A stretch of 64,000 nucleotides of DNA from Salegentibacter agarivorans (GTDB lineage Bacteria > Bacteroidota > Bacteroidia > Flavobacteriales > Flavobacteriaceae), in assembly GCF_900113135.1 (NCBI RefSeq), contig NZ_FOOH01000016.1, positions 35,678 through 99,677 of the forward strand. The letters run 5' to 3'. Under the pieces are notes generated by a model that saw only the letters and a list, made by a program, of their open reading frames with translations, was not told the origin of the DNA and ran no database searches. Shown piece by piece: positions 52,262 through 60,577 of the stretch; the first letter of the stretch is position 1, and the number at the start of each line of letters is the position of its first letter. The position numbers and the translations under genes were made by a program.

Positions 52262-52270
52262 ATTAAGGCT

Positions 52271-52936
52271 ATGTTTAAAAAGGTATTAGTTGCAGAAGAT
52301 ATGGACAGCATTAACCACGCTGTAGCATCTATTTTAAATGAATTGAATATTCCGGAAATAACTCACGCGCAATACTGTGACAAGGCCTGGCTATTGGCAA
52401 AAAAAGCTTCTCAAGATAACGAACCTTTTGATTTACTTATTTGTGACCTATCATTCAAAGAAGATCATCGGGATGAAAAGATCAAATCCGGTAAAGAACT
52501 CATAGCTCTTTTAAAATCTGAATATTCTGACATTAAAGTTCTTGTAAATTCTATTGAAGATCATCCCCAAACGGTAAAAGAATTATGGGAATCTGGTAAT
52601 ATAGACGGTTATGTTTGTAAAGACCGCAGGGGATTAAAAGAACTAAAAATAGCAATTGAAAAACTATGGAAAGGGCAAACTTATAACTCCCCAGCAATAG
52701 AGAAGGCTTTAAACCAAAATAATTTACTGGTTCTAAATGATTTTGAAATCAATATTGTGAAATTTTTATCTAACGGATTTACCCAAGACCAAATACAAGA
52801 GGAACTAAAAACTCTAAATATAAAACCCAGCAGTAAAAGTGCGATTGAAAAAAGACTAAAAGATTTGAGAGAGGAATTTAACGCCAATACGAATCCTCAT
52901 TTAGTATCCATAATGAAAGACCTCCAACTAATATAG
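52271..52936 (+). CDS. Response regulator with C-terminal DNA-binding region
   Basis: The protein has 221 residues. The receiver has acidic Glu9/Asp10, phospho-acceptor Asp59 in LLICDLSF, Ser94 and Lys117 in VCKD. The C-terminal part (about 150-205, FEINIVKFLSNGFTQDQIQE) looks like a LuxR/NarL-type helix-turn-helix, slightly atypical. It follows the kinase directly. The targets are unknown; the adjacent attachment-like region suggests this pair is chromosomal flank of the prophage. Confidence 0.85.
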   Translation: MFKKVLVAEDMDSINHAVASILNELNIPEITHAQYCDKAWLLAKKASQDNEPFDLLICDLSFKEDHRDEKIKSGKELIALLKSEYSDIKVLVNSIEDHPQTVKELWESGNIDGYVCKDRRGLKELKIAIEKLWKGQTYNSPAIEKALNQNNLLVLNDFEINIVKFLSNGFTQDQIQEELKTLNIKPSSKSAIEKRLKDLREEFNANTNPHLVSIMKDLQLI

Positions 52937-53100
52937 TATTTAAAATTAGGGAAATATTGAGTTAATTTTTTTAGAAAAGAATGGTATATTTTAAGTTGAA
53001 AATGTCTAGAAAACTTGAGTCGAAACGTTAAAATTTGTTAAAGCGAGACCAATTCGGTGACCAATAAATCTCGCCCCTTTGGGAGGTCTTGTAAACACTA

Positions 53101-53202
53101 TAAAATTGAAATTCCGGTCGTCCCCTCCGACTCCACTTAATAACCCGGTAAGCACTATGTTTACTGGGTTTTTTGTTTTTGGGTGACAAATGAGGTGACA
53201 AA
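53101..53202 (+). other. Candidate attachment site: RNA-gene 3' end mimic plus integrase-type direct repeats
   Basis: A segment ending CCTCCGACTCCA (to about 53135) resembles the end of a tRNA or tmRNA with encoded CCA, without the rest of such a gene. It is followed by a strong terminator, then by a 9-bp direct repeat GGTGACAAA at 53182-53190 and 53194-53202, as in integrase arm sites of Bacteroidota elements. Phage-like genes follow on the right, and chromosomal-type genes lie on the left. I cannot name the target RNA. Confidence 0.4.
53142..53175 (+). terminator. Intrinsic terminator at the prophage left end
   Basis: AACCCGGTAA (53142-53151) pairs with TTACTGGGTT (53161-53170), one G-U pair, and TTTTG-TTTTT follows. 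It could end an RNA gene or the response-regulator transcript. Confidence 0.75.
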
Positions 53203-53250
53203 CTGATAAATTAGATTTTATATATTTATACTTCATTTTAAATCAATTAT

Positions 53251-53607
53251 ATGCCTATAGACACATATATGTCCGGACGTGATTTTGAAAACCTCCTTAA
53301 AAAAGTTTATCCTCCTAGATCGGTACAAGCCCATAAAAGTTTAATAGAAAATGCACTCACAATGGAGCAGGGTAAAACCTATTCCAAACACCTAGGATCC
53401 ACTGAGAAACAATTCAAAGAAGCTCAGAAAAAATTAATTCAAACCCTCCAAAAATTACAAACTAAAAAACCATACAATAAAGCCGCCGACCATTTTGAAG
53501 AACTAGAATATGATGTTGAAAGATGCAATTCAGCTTCTTGTTTAAATGGGATAGTTCAAGATGCCTTAAAAAAATCAAGTTCATTAGATGATTCTGGCAA
53601 ATGGTAA
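53251..53607 (+). CDS. Unknown 118-residue protein at prophage edge
   Basis: This is a helical, lysine-rich protein (MPIDTYMSGRDFENLLKKVY…) with a CNSASC pair of cysteines near residue 95. No family is recognised. It is the first gene inside the presumed prophage end, starting about 50 bases after the GGTGACAAA repeats, a typical place for cargo. Confidence 0.5.
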   Translation: MPIDTYMSGRDFENLLKKVYPPRSVQAHKSLIENALTMEQGKTYSKHLGSTEKQFKEAQKKLIQTLQKLQTKKPYNKAADHFEELEYDVERCNSASCLNGIVQDALKKSSSLDDSGKW

Positions 53608-53623
53608 GAAGCCTGAAGGTAAA

Positions 53624-53833
53624 TCAACTCTTTGGAAAGTTTGAGCTTCTTCTTTCTATTTCTTTTTTAATGTATGTCTTTGCTGAATGGAGCTCTTCTT
53701 TTTCAGCTGTAAATAAAAGTCTTATCAATGCATCATCTGATAAGGATTGGAGAATTTTATTAATTACCGGGGTGTAATCTAAATTATCATTCTCCGGCCT
53801 GTTTATAAATTCAAAAATTTTATCCAAACTCAT
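53624..53833 (-). CDS. Small helical protein, unknown function
   Basis: This 69-residue all-helical protein (MSLDKIFEFINRPENDNLDY…) is convergent with the gene at 53251 (16-base gap). No family is recognised. Its size and place would fit an antitoxin or phage accessory protein, without proof. Confidence 0.45.
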   Translation of the reverse strand: MSLDKIFEFINRPENDNLDYTPVINKILQSLSDDALIRLLFTAEKEELHSAKTYIKKEIERRSSNFPKS

Positions 53834-54045
53834 GATGTCGAAAGATTTTGAATGTTAAAATAAGAACTTTTTTCCAGTTTTATGAGCTGCGAATCAAACT
53901 TTTGCTCCTACCCTGGTAGGCACGTGTTTGAAAATTTTATAAAATTGTCATTACAAGCACACATCTTGCAGACCTAAATGCGGAAATTAACGTTTGATAA
54001 TTTTGAAAAACTCCAAGGGGTTTAACAATAAATTACTTATTGATC

Positions 54046-54444
54046 TCAACCAAACATTCCATTTTGTTTATACCCTAAAGTCCTTAGAGCATATTTTTCA
54101 GCATCCCGGCCGGTTCCATTTTGTTCTTCTAGACCGCCACTAAGTAAAAATGCATATTCATTATTCCCATCCATTTCAATAAATAATAATTCAGCCTCAG
54201 CCTTTTCTATCCAGTTCCACTCACGATCCTCAGAATCTTTGGGACCTAAAAATCCGGGCATTATTTCTCCTTTCTCGAATGCTTTCATTTGTCTATTCCA
54301 GGCGGCCAATGCTTGTTGTTGACTTGCCAATAAATCTGCGCTTTTAAATTCCCTGGCATAGGTTAACCATTCTTCAGAACCTTGTTCTTCTTGCCAGGTA
54401 GTTATCTCTATACGGTAGAAGTACTTAATATTTTCTTTTTTCAT
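54046..54444 (-). CDS. Unknown 132-residue protein
   Basis: This is an acidic, tryptophan-rich soluble protein (YFYRIEITTWQEEQGSEEWL…). I recognise no family. The strands at each end and the central helix suggest a small alpha/beta fold. It is divergent from the HTH gene at 54499. Confidence 0.5.
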   Translation of the reverse strand: MKKENIKYFYRIEITTWQEEQGSEEWLTYAREFKSADLLASQQQALAAWNRQMKAFEKGEIMPGFLGPKDSEDREWNWIEKAEAELLFIEMDGNNEYAFLLSGGLEEQNGTGRDAEKYALRTLGYKQNGMFG

Positions 54445-54498
54445 TTCAGTATCTTTTAAAATTATTTTTATTCTTGTGAAATATTAATACCATAAATT

Positions 54499-54723
54499 AT
54501 GGAGGAAAAGGATCTAATTAGGGCTTGTATTAAAGCCCAAGCTATTTACGACGCAAACAATACCTGCTTAAGTGTCGCTGAGTGCGCTAAGTGGTTAGGA
54601 GTTCACAACGACACCGTTTTAAGAAGATTGCAAGACAGTAAAATCAAGGGAACCTTAATAGGCCGGGTGTGGTCCATTCCTAAAATCCAATTTCTTGATA
54701 AGATTATGAAGGACTGGAAATAA
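54499..54723 (+). CDS. Helix-turn-helix protein (excisionase-like), paralogue 1
   Basis: The protein has 74 residues. NNTCLSVAECAKWLGVHNDT then IKGTLIGRVWSIPKIQFLDK form an HTH_17-type winged helix. Its last 58 codons are nearly the same as the end of the product at 55703. It lacks the MKAES N-terminal extension of that paralogue. It may be a directionality factor or a regulator of the neighbouring genes. Confidence 0.65.
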   Translation: MEEKDLIRACIKAQAIYDANNTCLSVAECAKWLGVHNDTVLRRLQDSKIKGTLIGRVWSIPKIQFLDKIMKDWK

Positions 54724-54734
54724 GCTTTATTGTT

Positions 54735-55295
54735 TTAGGATACTGAGCTACTTTGGGTATCAAGCATATCAAGTCCTAGTTTCCTGAATTCTTTAACTGT
54801 AATCTCTCCCTCAAAAAGTCTCTCTCCCAGTTTGTAAAATTCTTCTTCAGTTTCTCCTAATTTACCGATATCGGATAGTTTTTGCTGTTTGCAATGATTG
54901 AAACCTATTAAAGACATTATAACGCTAGTAGGTATATAAGCATTCTCCATAAGCAATGGGGAAATATGATGCATTGATCTGGCAAGGGCTTCTATTTTAT
55001 TATGAAGAATAACCATTTCTTCAAGTTTTTCATCGGTAAAAGGTTTCCCGGTATAAAATGAGTTTAACATTTCCCCTAATATAGATGTTTCAATATTCTT
55101 TTCGATCCCCGCATTAGCAAAAAAGCTGTTTACCATTCGTAGGGTATTGTATAGGTTTATGACATATACACCAGTCTCGAATGCATCTGTATCATCGGAA
55201 TAGCCAAGGTGCTCTATATCCAGGACCATATAGTTGTGCGCGTTATTTTGAATCTTTCCCCAGTCTTTTTTAATAAATTCATTACTTAATCTCAT
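54735..55295 (-). CDS. Unknown 186-residue protein, divergent from repressor
   Basis: This is a helical soluble protein (MRLSNEFIKKDWGKIQNNAH…) with a central 'EEMVILHNKIEALARSMHHI' helix. I chose ATG 55295 because the upstream codons run into the operator array. No family is recognised. It is transcribed away from the XRE repressor across the AACTnnnAGTT operators and so is probably repressed by it. Confidence 0.5.
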   Translation of the reverse strand: MRLSNEFIKKDWGKIQNNAHNYMVLDIEHLGYSDDTDAFETGVYVINLYNTLRMVNSFFANAGIEKNIETSILGEMLNSFYTGKPFTDEKLEEMVILHNKIEALARSMHHISPLLMENAYIPTSVIMSLIGFNHCKQQKLSDIGKLGETEEEFYKLGERLFEGEITVKEFRKLGLDMLDTQSSSVS

Positions 55296-55330
55296 AATTA
55301 AAATTTTAAGGTTATTAACTGCACAAACAT

Positions 55331-55396
55331 ACAACTAAAAGTTTTATTTATACAACTAAAAGTTTGATTTTAATAAATGTTTAAAACTTTTAGTTT
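55331..55396. promoter_or_regulatory. Operator array AACTnnnAGTT (three copies)
   Basis: ACAACTAAAAGTTTT at 55331-55345, ACAACTAAAAGTTTG at 55352-55366 and AAAACTTTTAGTTT at 55383-55396 each contain the palindrome AACT-nnn-AGTT. They fill the gap between the divergent genes at 55295 and 55419, the classic arrangement for an autoregulated XRE repressor. Confidence 0.75.
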
Positions 55397-55418
55397 AATT
55401 TTGAATTAAAACCAACCA

Positions 55419-55706
55419 ATGAAACTATTACGCATTAGTGAAATTTTAAAAGACAAAGAAATCTCCAACAAGCATTTAGCTGCTGAAATGAAAGTAAGCG
55501 AAAATACAATCTCCAAAATTGTGAGGGGCAAAACCTTTCCCAGAGCTGACCTTCTTCTGAATATGGCTAATTTTCTAGATGTAGATATCCGAGACCTTTT
55601 TGAGCCAACTAAACCCGGAGGAAGTACCGGGGAAAGTCAAGAACTTTACATACGAAAGGGAGAGAGATATATAAAAGTTGGAGAAATTAACCTATACCAA
55701 AAATGA
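55419..55706 (+). CDS. XRE (Cro/C1) family repressor
   Basis: The protein has 95 residues. The helix-turn-helix has ISNKHLAAEMKVSENTISKI then RGKTFPRADLLLNMANFLDV at about 15-54, followed by a short C-terminal tail. There is no peptidase domain, so induction by RecA-type cleavage is not expected. It overlaps the next gene (ATGA) and faces three AACTnnnAGTT sites, which it probably binds. Confidence 0.85.
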   Translation: MKLLRISEILKDKEISNKHLAAEMKVSENTISKIVRGKTFPRADLLLNMANFLDVDIRDLFEPTKPGGSTGESQELYIRKGERYIKVGEINLYQK

Positions 55707-56029
55707 AAGCTGAAAGCATCTTGGATATCATCCAGTCCTTAGAACCTTCAGAAAGAAAAAGGCTGGATTCGCTATTAAATGTTAATGGAAGACACCTCAA
55801 CAACTCTCAGCCTTTCACAGAAAGAAATTTCAAAAAATGGAGTATAGAGGCTCATATTCTATTTGACGCAAACAATACCTGCTTAAGCGTTGCAGAGTGC
55901 GCAGAGTTTCTTAGTGTTCATCATAATACGGTAAAGAACAAATTGCATTCAAGAGAAATTAAAGGAACACTAATCGGACGCGTATGGTCCATTCCTAAAA
56001 TTCAATTCTTAGATAAAATAATAAATTAA
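55703..56029 (+). CDS. Helix-turn-helix protein, paralogue 2 with N-terminal extension
   Basis: The protein has 108 residues. The N-terminal 45 residues begin MKAESILDIIQSLEPSERKR, shared in type with the next gene, and the remainder is the same HTH as at 54499 (FDANNTCLSVAECAEFLSVH…). It looks like a composite of two modules found separately on either side. It is part of an operon with the repressor (four-base overlap) and the next HTH gene (one-base overlap). Confidence 0.65.
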   Translation: MKAESILDIIQSLEPSERKRLDSLLNVNGRHLNNSQPFTERNFKKWSIEAHILFDANNTCLSVAECAEFLSVHHNTVKNKLHSREIKGTLIGRVWSIPKIQFLDKIIN

Positions 56030-56292
56030 TGAAAGCTGAAAGTGTTTACGATATATTCCTGGCATTAGATAAACAGGAAAAGGAGAAGTTTTGCAATATA
56101 CTTAAAAAACCTATGCCTAAAACTGATACAGATTGGATTCACACCTGGGAGGATCTTTCTAAATATTTGGGAGGTATTTCCATTCGTACGCTTCAACGCT
56201 ACCAGAAAGAAGGTATTATTGAAAAGTACCGGCTTGGTAAAAAGGTATACTTTAAGAAAAGTGAGGTGGATGAAGCTTTAATCCAAAATTGA
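56029..56292 (+). CDS. Helix-turn-helix protein, third in repressor operon
   Basis: This 87-residue protein starts MKAESVYDIFLALDKQEKEK, similar to the start of the preceding protein, then a different HTH (WEDLSKYLGGISIRTLQRYQ … RLGKKVYFKKSEVDEAL) of excisionase/HTH_17 type. The ATG overlaps the previous stop. Confidence 0.65.
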   Translation: MKAESVYDIFLALDKQEKEKFCNILKKPMPKTDTDWIHTWEDLSKYLGGISIRTLQRYQKEGIIEKYRLGKKVYFKKSEVDEALIQN

Positions 56293-56454
56293 AATCAAGC
56301 AGGTTAAATTTGGCCAGATCTTAACCGATATGAATTGTGCCAGGTTTGTACTTGAAAATATGGAGGAAAAAAAAATACTTTAGGTAAAACTTAAAAAAAT
56401 TTCTTCATGTTTGTCATATATCATATATTTGTCACATACAACACCAATAAAAAA
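56293..56454. other. Intergenic region after the HTH operon
   Basis: No gene is seen. TATATTTG at 56424-56431 is a promoter-like box on the plus strand, preceded by a second TTTGTCA (56410-56416), so TTTGTCA occurs twice (56410 and 56428). It could drive transcription antisense to the small transcript described next. Confidence 0.3.
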
Positions 56455-56476
56455 CCCGCCTGTTGGAGCAGACGGG
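56455..56476 (-). terminator. Intrinsic terminator of a small minus-strand transcript
   Basis: CCCGTCTG and CAGGCGGG (one mismatch, six-base loop) form a hairpin that on the minus strand is followed by TTTTTTATT. No annotated gene precedes it on that strand for 470 bases except the peptide at 56526-56579, so it marks a small transcription unit. Confidence 0.7.
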
Positions 56477-56674
56477 TATTGTAATGCTAAGGCTACTATT
56501 ATTCACCTTCGGCATTTCGGGAAGATTACTTCCCTCTGGTGATCAAGTAGATCAACACTAAGATAACTGTTTCGCTCATCTTGTTTGAGTATTAAGTTAA
56601 ACAATTGGGAAGCTATTGAGGGCCTAATCTTAATAGCTTTTCTTATTTTTATAGCGCTTCCCACTCTAAGCGCT
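56477..56674 (-). ncRNA. Structured small transcript with competing stems
   Basis: On the minus strand three stems compete: AGCGCTT/AAGCGCT (56668-56674 with 56653-56659), GGGAAGC/GCTTCCC (56656-56662 with 56607-56613) and AAGCTATT/AATAGCTT (56632-56639 with 56610-56617). The first and second share 56656-56659, and the second and third share 56610-56613. A terminator closes the unit at 56455. The arrangement suggests a switchable leader in front of the peptide start at 56579. Neither a promoter nor homology is shown. Confidence 0.4.
56526..56579 (-). CDS. Possible 17-residue hydrophobic peptide (type I toxin-like)
   Basis: ATG at 56579 opens MSETVILVLIYLITRGK, a single apolar helix with charged ends, as in membrane-acting type I toxins. 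It lies 28 bases after the competing stems and 50 bases before the terminator. No Shine-Dalgarno is visible, which is normal for this phylum. It could equally be a chance frame or a leader peptide. Confidence 0.35.
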   Translation of the reverse strand: MSETVILVLIYLITRGK

Positions 56675-56679
56675 TTGTT

Positions 56680-56926
56680 AAATTATTTCATGTTTTTTCT
56701 ATAAATTCAGTACAAAGCAAAGATAAGTAATTGATCAATACACTTTTTTAGAGTTATAAACAGAGTTTTTCACAATTATTACAAAGATACGGCTACATTC
56801 CTGCTTACCCAAAAATGTAAAATATCCGATAGAAAACATTTCTGCAAATATCGGTAGAACTATCGATACCCTAAAATTTCTTAATTTTCTAGTGATTTAA
56901 CTATAACACTATTCGATTTGTGTTAA
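56680..56926. other. AT-rich region after the tape measure gene
   Basis: There is no gene and no strong hairpin. It should hold the promoter of the minus-strand small transcript and the end of the tape measure transcript. Confidence 0.3.
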
Positions 56927-59900
56927 TTAACTTCTACTCTGGAATTCCAAAATACCACTTTCAATAGTAGACATACGATTATCAATACTTTCTAAGTATC
57001 GGTTATATCGAGTGTTCTGAGCAATTTCAGATAAATATATACTGCTTTGCTCAGCTACTAATAATTGTTGCCTTGTATCAATTCTAACGGCATTAAAATG
57101 ACCTTCTAATACACCGGCCGTATCTTCAGTAATATTCTTTATAGCTCCACTCATTCCTTCCCGGTTCCGTGGTTGATCGTATAAAGAGCCTATACCGGTA
57201 GATTCTAAAATATCATTAATAGCATCCATATCGGCCTGAGCACCATCAATCAATGCTCCGTACATTTCCCTTAAAGATTCTATTTCTCTGGCTGTGAATT
57301 GTTGATCTTCTCCATAATTAGAAAAAGTATCATAAAATTGTGCTACCTCATCCTCTAAATACTTCATTCGAAAAGCATTTATCATGGCATTCTTAATAAC
57401 CTCTTCAAAGCTCTCTCCGAAATCTTCTACAGCTGAATATCCATCTCTGAAGCCCTGAATAATACTATCGGTAATACTTGAGGCAGTGGTGCCGGTAAAT
57501 AACTCATCTAATTCTTTATTTAACTCTTCAACTTCCCTACGGGCCTCCTCCGCTTTTTGTTGAAATTCTTCAATCTTTGCCTGATCCGTTCCACTTCCTT
57601 TTCCTTTTTTTGCAATGGTAGTACCTAGAATTTTAACCTGTTTTTCAGCTTCTTTTTCTGCTTCCTCTGCTTTTTGAGCTTGAATCTCCATTTCTTCAAG
57701 CTGGTTTATTGCTTCCTGACGGCTGTTAACGCGTTCGGTTCCAATACTCTGAGAAATAGAATAATCTAATTTTTCAATTGATTTTTCAAGCCTACCTATA
57801 GCTTCCTCATAGACCGCTGTATTGCTTTCGATTTCTGTAGTAATAGCAGAAGTTAAAACTTTCATTGCACCGCCTACTATATTTCCGCTGGCAATCATCC
57901 CGGCTCCTTCAGCAACCCCGGCAAACTGAGCTAATCTATTGGCACCTTCTTCATCCCCCGAAATTGAATAGTAAAGATCCGCAACTCCATAAAGTCCATC
58001 TGTAACCCCGTACAGCGCTTTTACTAATTTTTCATTGGCTTGCTCTTCTTTTCGACCTGGTTCTATTGTAACATTGTTTCCCTCGCGATCTGATAAATCT
58101 TTAGAGGCATCCAAGCCGCTCTTTTTTAATAGTTTTTCGAGATCCTTAGTATCGAGTTTCAGAGAAGGGGTTTTATTTGCCTGGCTCTGTGAAATTCCAA
58201 AACTTCCAGCTGAAAGTAAGGTTCGCTGTTCATTGTCTTTTGCTAATATTAAAGCTTCTTTTTCTGCAGCACTTTGAGCGGCCTCAATTCTTCGATCTAA
58301 ATATTCTTCATAGTCCGCGCCTTGCTTTAGTAAATTAGCATAAATACCATTTGCCAGGTCATCATACCCCCTGCGTACCAGGTTAAAATAGTTCTGGTAA
58401 TTCTGCTCAGTTTCCTTTAACTGCTTTTGAAGCTCTTTTAAATAATCGCTTTCACCATCACCACCTCCGGAACCGCTAAACTCAGTATTTAAATATCGGC
58501 TTCGAGCTTCAGCATACTTTTTAATCTCTTCAATCTCAGAATCCAGAAAGGGTTTTAAAGATTCTAGTTTTTGGACCTCATCTATTTCCCTGAATTGGCC
58601 TATAATTTTCCGACGCTCCTCTAAGGCCTTTTCAATTTCATCAATGCCAGAATTATTAAAATCGGAAAGTTGGCTTTCTTTAGTTGCCTCATTAATCCGT
58701 TTAAGGGCTTCAGCTCTTCCAGATGCCGTTTGTAATTCTTGTTTGGATAGTTTTCTATTGCGCTCTGTAATATCCTCTACAAGGTTCTTATATTCAATTA
58801 ATTGTTTATTGAGATCATTTTGCTGCGAAGTAGCCGCGCTCATTTCCCTTAAACTGCTTTCCGCAAAACCCTCTTTAGGATTTACATTACCAAAACCAGT
58901 CGCAACGGTTACACCTTGACCGGCTTCCCTTAGTTGATCCCGTATAGATTTTATAAGCTCCTGATTATTAAAGTCCGGATTTATTTTAAGCTCAATTCCT
59001 TTGTCCTCTGCAATCACCTGCAATTCTGCCAGGGCATTATCAAACTGACTTTGTGCGTTTTCTATTTGAATTTCCGTATTACCTTGATTTGCTAGAGCTT
59101 CTTCAAGTTCCTTTTGCCTGGTTGCAAACTTATAGCGCAAAATGTAAGCTTCATTCACTTGATTTAAAACCTGTAGGAGTTGATCTGTAGTTGTTTTCTC
59201 CTTATCAATATTGCCGAGGAATTCAGGATAATTTTTGATTATCTCATCCCGTAAAGAATTGAACTCCTCGCTTTCTTCATTTACTTCCTCTAAGGAATTT
59301 TTAAGCTTGTAAACCTCAATACGCTGCTGTTCATATGATGAAATTATTTTTTCATTACTAGCTAACGCTTCATTAACAAATCCTGCAAAACCGCTTGAAA
59401 CATCTACTAAAGCATCCCCTACCTCTTTTGTAGTGGCCTTTATTCGGTTCCCTAAAATTGCCCATTGATTGGTATTTGAGCTTAGCATTCTTTCGTTAGC
59501 TAAATTAGTAGCTCCAGCTGCTTTGGCATATTCTGCAAGATCCTGTTGTGCACCCCGGGCATTCTTTCCAGATACGGCAAGAATAGCGCTCATAGCTTCA
59601 ACCCGTCCGGTAAGTTCTTTAAGTTTATTCTGGCTTCCCCCGGCCTCCTCGTAAATGGCTTGTAGTGCATTCTGTAAAGTCATTGACTTGGCGGCTCCAT
59701 CCCCTAATACTTCATTGGCGGCTTCAATTGCTGCCCTTATTTGTGTCATTGCCTGAGAAGTGGGCACACCCTGCTTAGTGAGCGAAGCAATAGCTGCTGC
59801 TACTTCTTCAAAGTTATAGCCAGAAGATGCCGCAAGAGGTGCGACTTCAGATAAGGAATTTGACAACTCATCTATTGTGGTTTTACCTAATCGTACGGTA

Positions 59901-60418
59901 GTAAAAAGGATGTCGGAAACCCTCTCCGCATCTTCGGCTTCTAACTTAAAGGCATTTAATACAGTGGTTAATCCGTCCGCTGCTTTTTCTGTAGTAGTTA
60001 CACCTGCCGTTGCTGCTTTAGTAGCAGTTTCCAGTAGTTTAAGACCTTCGGCTCCATCGTAGCCGGCAGAAACTATTTGATAGTAAGCTTTAGCAAGTTT
60101 GGCTGGTGCATCGGGGCTTACTTTAGATAAAGCAAATACAGCGCTTGATATACCTTCAAAATCGTCCTGAGTAGCTTTAGAAATGGTTTGCACCTCTTTC
60201 ATTGCCTGCTCAAACTCCTTCATCATTTGAAAGGCATCGTTACCTATTTTTGCAAAAGCTGCAGCTGCAGTACTGGCTAAAATACCAAAAGGTCCAATTT
60301 TACTAATTGTCCCTGCCAAACCCTGCACTATTCCTGTAGCTTCTGCTGCACCGGATTTAAGCCCGGTCGTGTCAATTCCAGAGTCAAAAAATAAACTATT
60401 ACTTCCCCGTATTGCCAT
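56927..60418 (-). CDS. Phage tail tape measure protein (TP901 type)
   Basis: The 1163-residue protein starts MAIRGSNSLFFDSGIDTTGL (seven codons upstream are open but atypical). The first 350 residues are the TP901 core: EFEQAMKEVQTISKATQDDF, AKAYYQIVSAGYDGAEGLKL, APLAASSGYNFEEVAAAIAS, LTKQGVPTSQAMTQIRAAI. Then come hydrophobic alanine/glycine helices and long coiled coils to the end. It sets tail length and is injected with DNA. The size suggests a siphovirus tail of ordinary length. It is intact, although neighbouring tail genes are missing. Confidence 0.9.
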   Translation of the reverse strand: MAIRGSNSLFFDSGIDTTGLKSGAAEATGIVQGLAGTISKIGPFGILASTAAAAFAKIGNDAFQMMKEFEQAMKEVQTISKATQDDFEGISSAVFALSKVSPDAPAKLAKAYYQIVSAGYDGAEGLKLLETATKAATAGVTTTEKAADGLTTVLNAFKLEAEDAERVSDILFTTVRLGKTTIDELSNSLSEVAPLAASSGYNFEEVAAAIASLTKQGVPTSQAMTQIRAAIEAANEVLGDGAAKSMTLQNALQAIYEEAGGSQNKLKELTGRVEAMSAILAVSGKNARGAQQDLAEYAKAAGATNLANERMLSSNTNQWAILGNRIKATTKEVGDALVDVSSGFAGFVNEALASNEKIISSYEQQRIEVYKLKNSLEEVNEESEEFNSLRDEIIKNYPEFLGNIDKEKTTTDQLLQVLNQVNEAYILRYKFATRQKELEEALANQGNTEIQIENAQSQFDNALAELQVIAEDKGIELKINPDFNNQELIKSIRDQLREAGQGVTVATGFGNVNPKEGFAESSLREMSAATSQQNDLNKQLIEYKNLVEDITERNRKLSKQELQTASGRAEALKRINEATKESQLSDFNNSGIDEIEKALEERRKIIGQFREIDEVQKLESLKPFLDSEIEEIKKYAEARSRYLNTEFSGSGGGDGESDYLKELQKQLKETEQNYQNYFNLVRRGYDDLANGIYANLLKQGADYEEYLDRRIEAAQSAAEKEALILAKDNEQRTLLSAGSFGISQSQANKTPSLKLDTKDLEKLLKKSGLDASKDLSDREGNNVTIEPGRKEEQANEKLVKALYGVTDGLYGVADLYYSISGDEEGANRLAQFAGVAEGAGMIASGNIVGGAMKVLTSAITTEIESNTAVYEEAIGRLEKSIEKLDYSISQSIGTERVNSRQEAINQLEEMEIQAQKAEEAEKEAEKQVKILGTTIAKKGKGSGTDQAKIEEFQQKAEEARREVEELNKELDELFTGTTASSITDSIIQGFRDGYSAVEDFGESFEEVIKNAMINAFRMKYLEDEVAQFYDTFSNYGEDQQFTAREIESLREMYGALIDGAQADMDAINDILESTGIGSLYDQPRNREGMSGAIKNITEDTAGVLEGHFNAVRIDTRQQLLVAEQSSIYLSEIAQNTRYNRYLESIDNRMSTIESGILEFQSRS

Positions 60419-60577
60419 AATTGTCAAATTTGTAAGCAATTTAGAGCAGGATTAGAGGCTAAGCCCTTTATTTACGGGCGGTTATGCGTAGATGCTATTG
60501 AAATCTGTTTTACGTATTACCGTAAATATTCTTACTACTATTTTCATAACTTTATAGGTGAATTGATATCGATTATT

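Noticed and set aside
52937..53141. Complete tRNA or tmRNA gene
   Set aside because: Only a 3'-end-like tail is seen. No matching acceptor strand, D-arm or T-loop could be found, and a full tmRNA would overlap the response regulator.
53006..53236. Minus-strand 76-codon frame at the attachment-like site
   Set aside because: It crosses the terminator and the GGTGACAAA repeats, and its sequence looks like translation of non-coding DNA.
56927..60418. Plus-strand frames of 60-90 codons inside the tape measure gene
   Set aside because: Their alanine/serine-rich composition reflects the antisense of coiled-coil codons.
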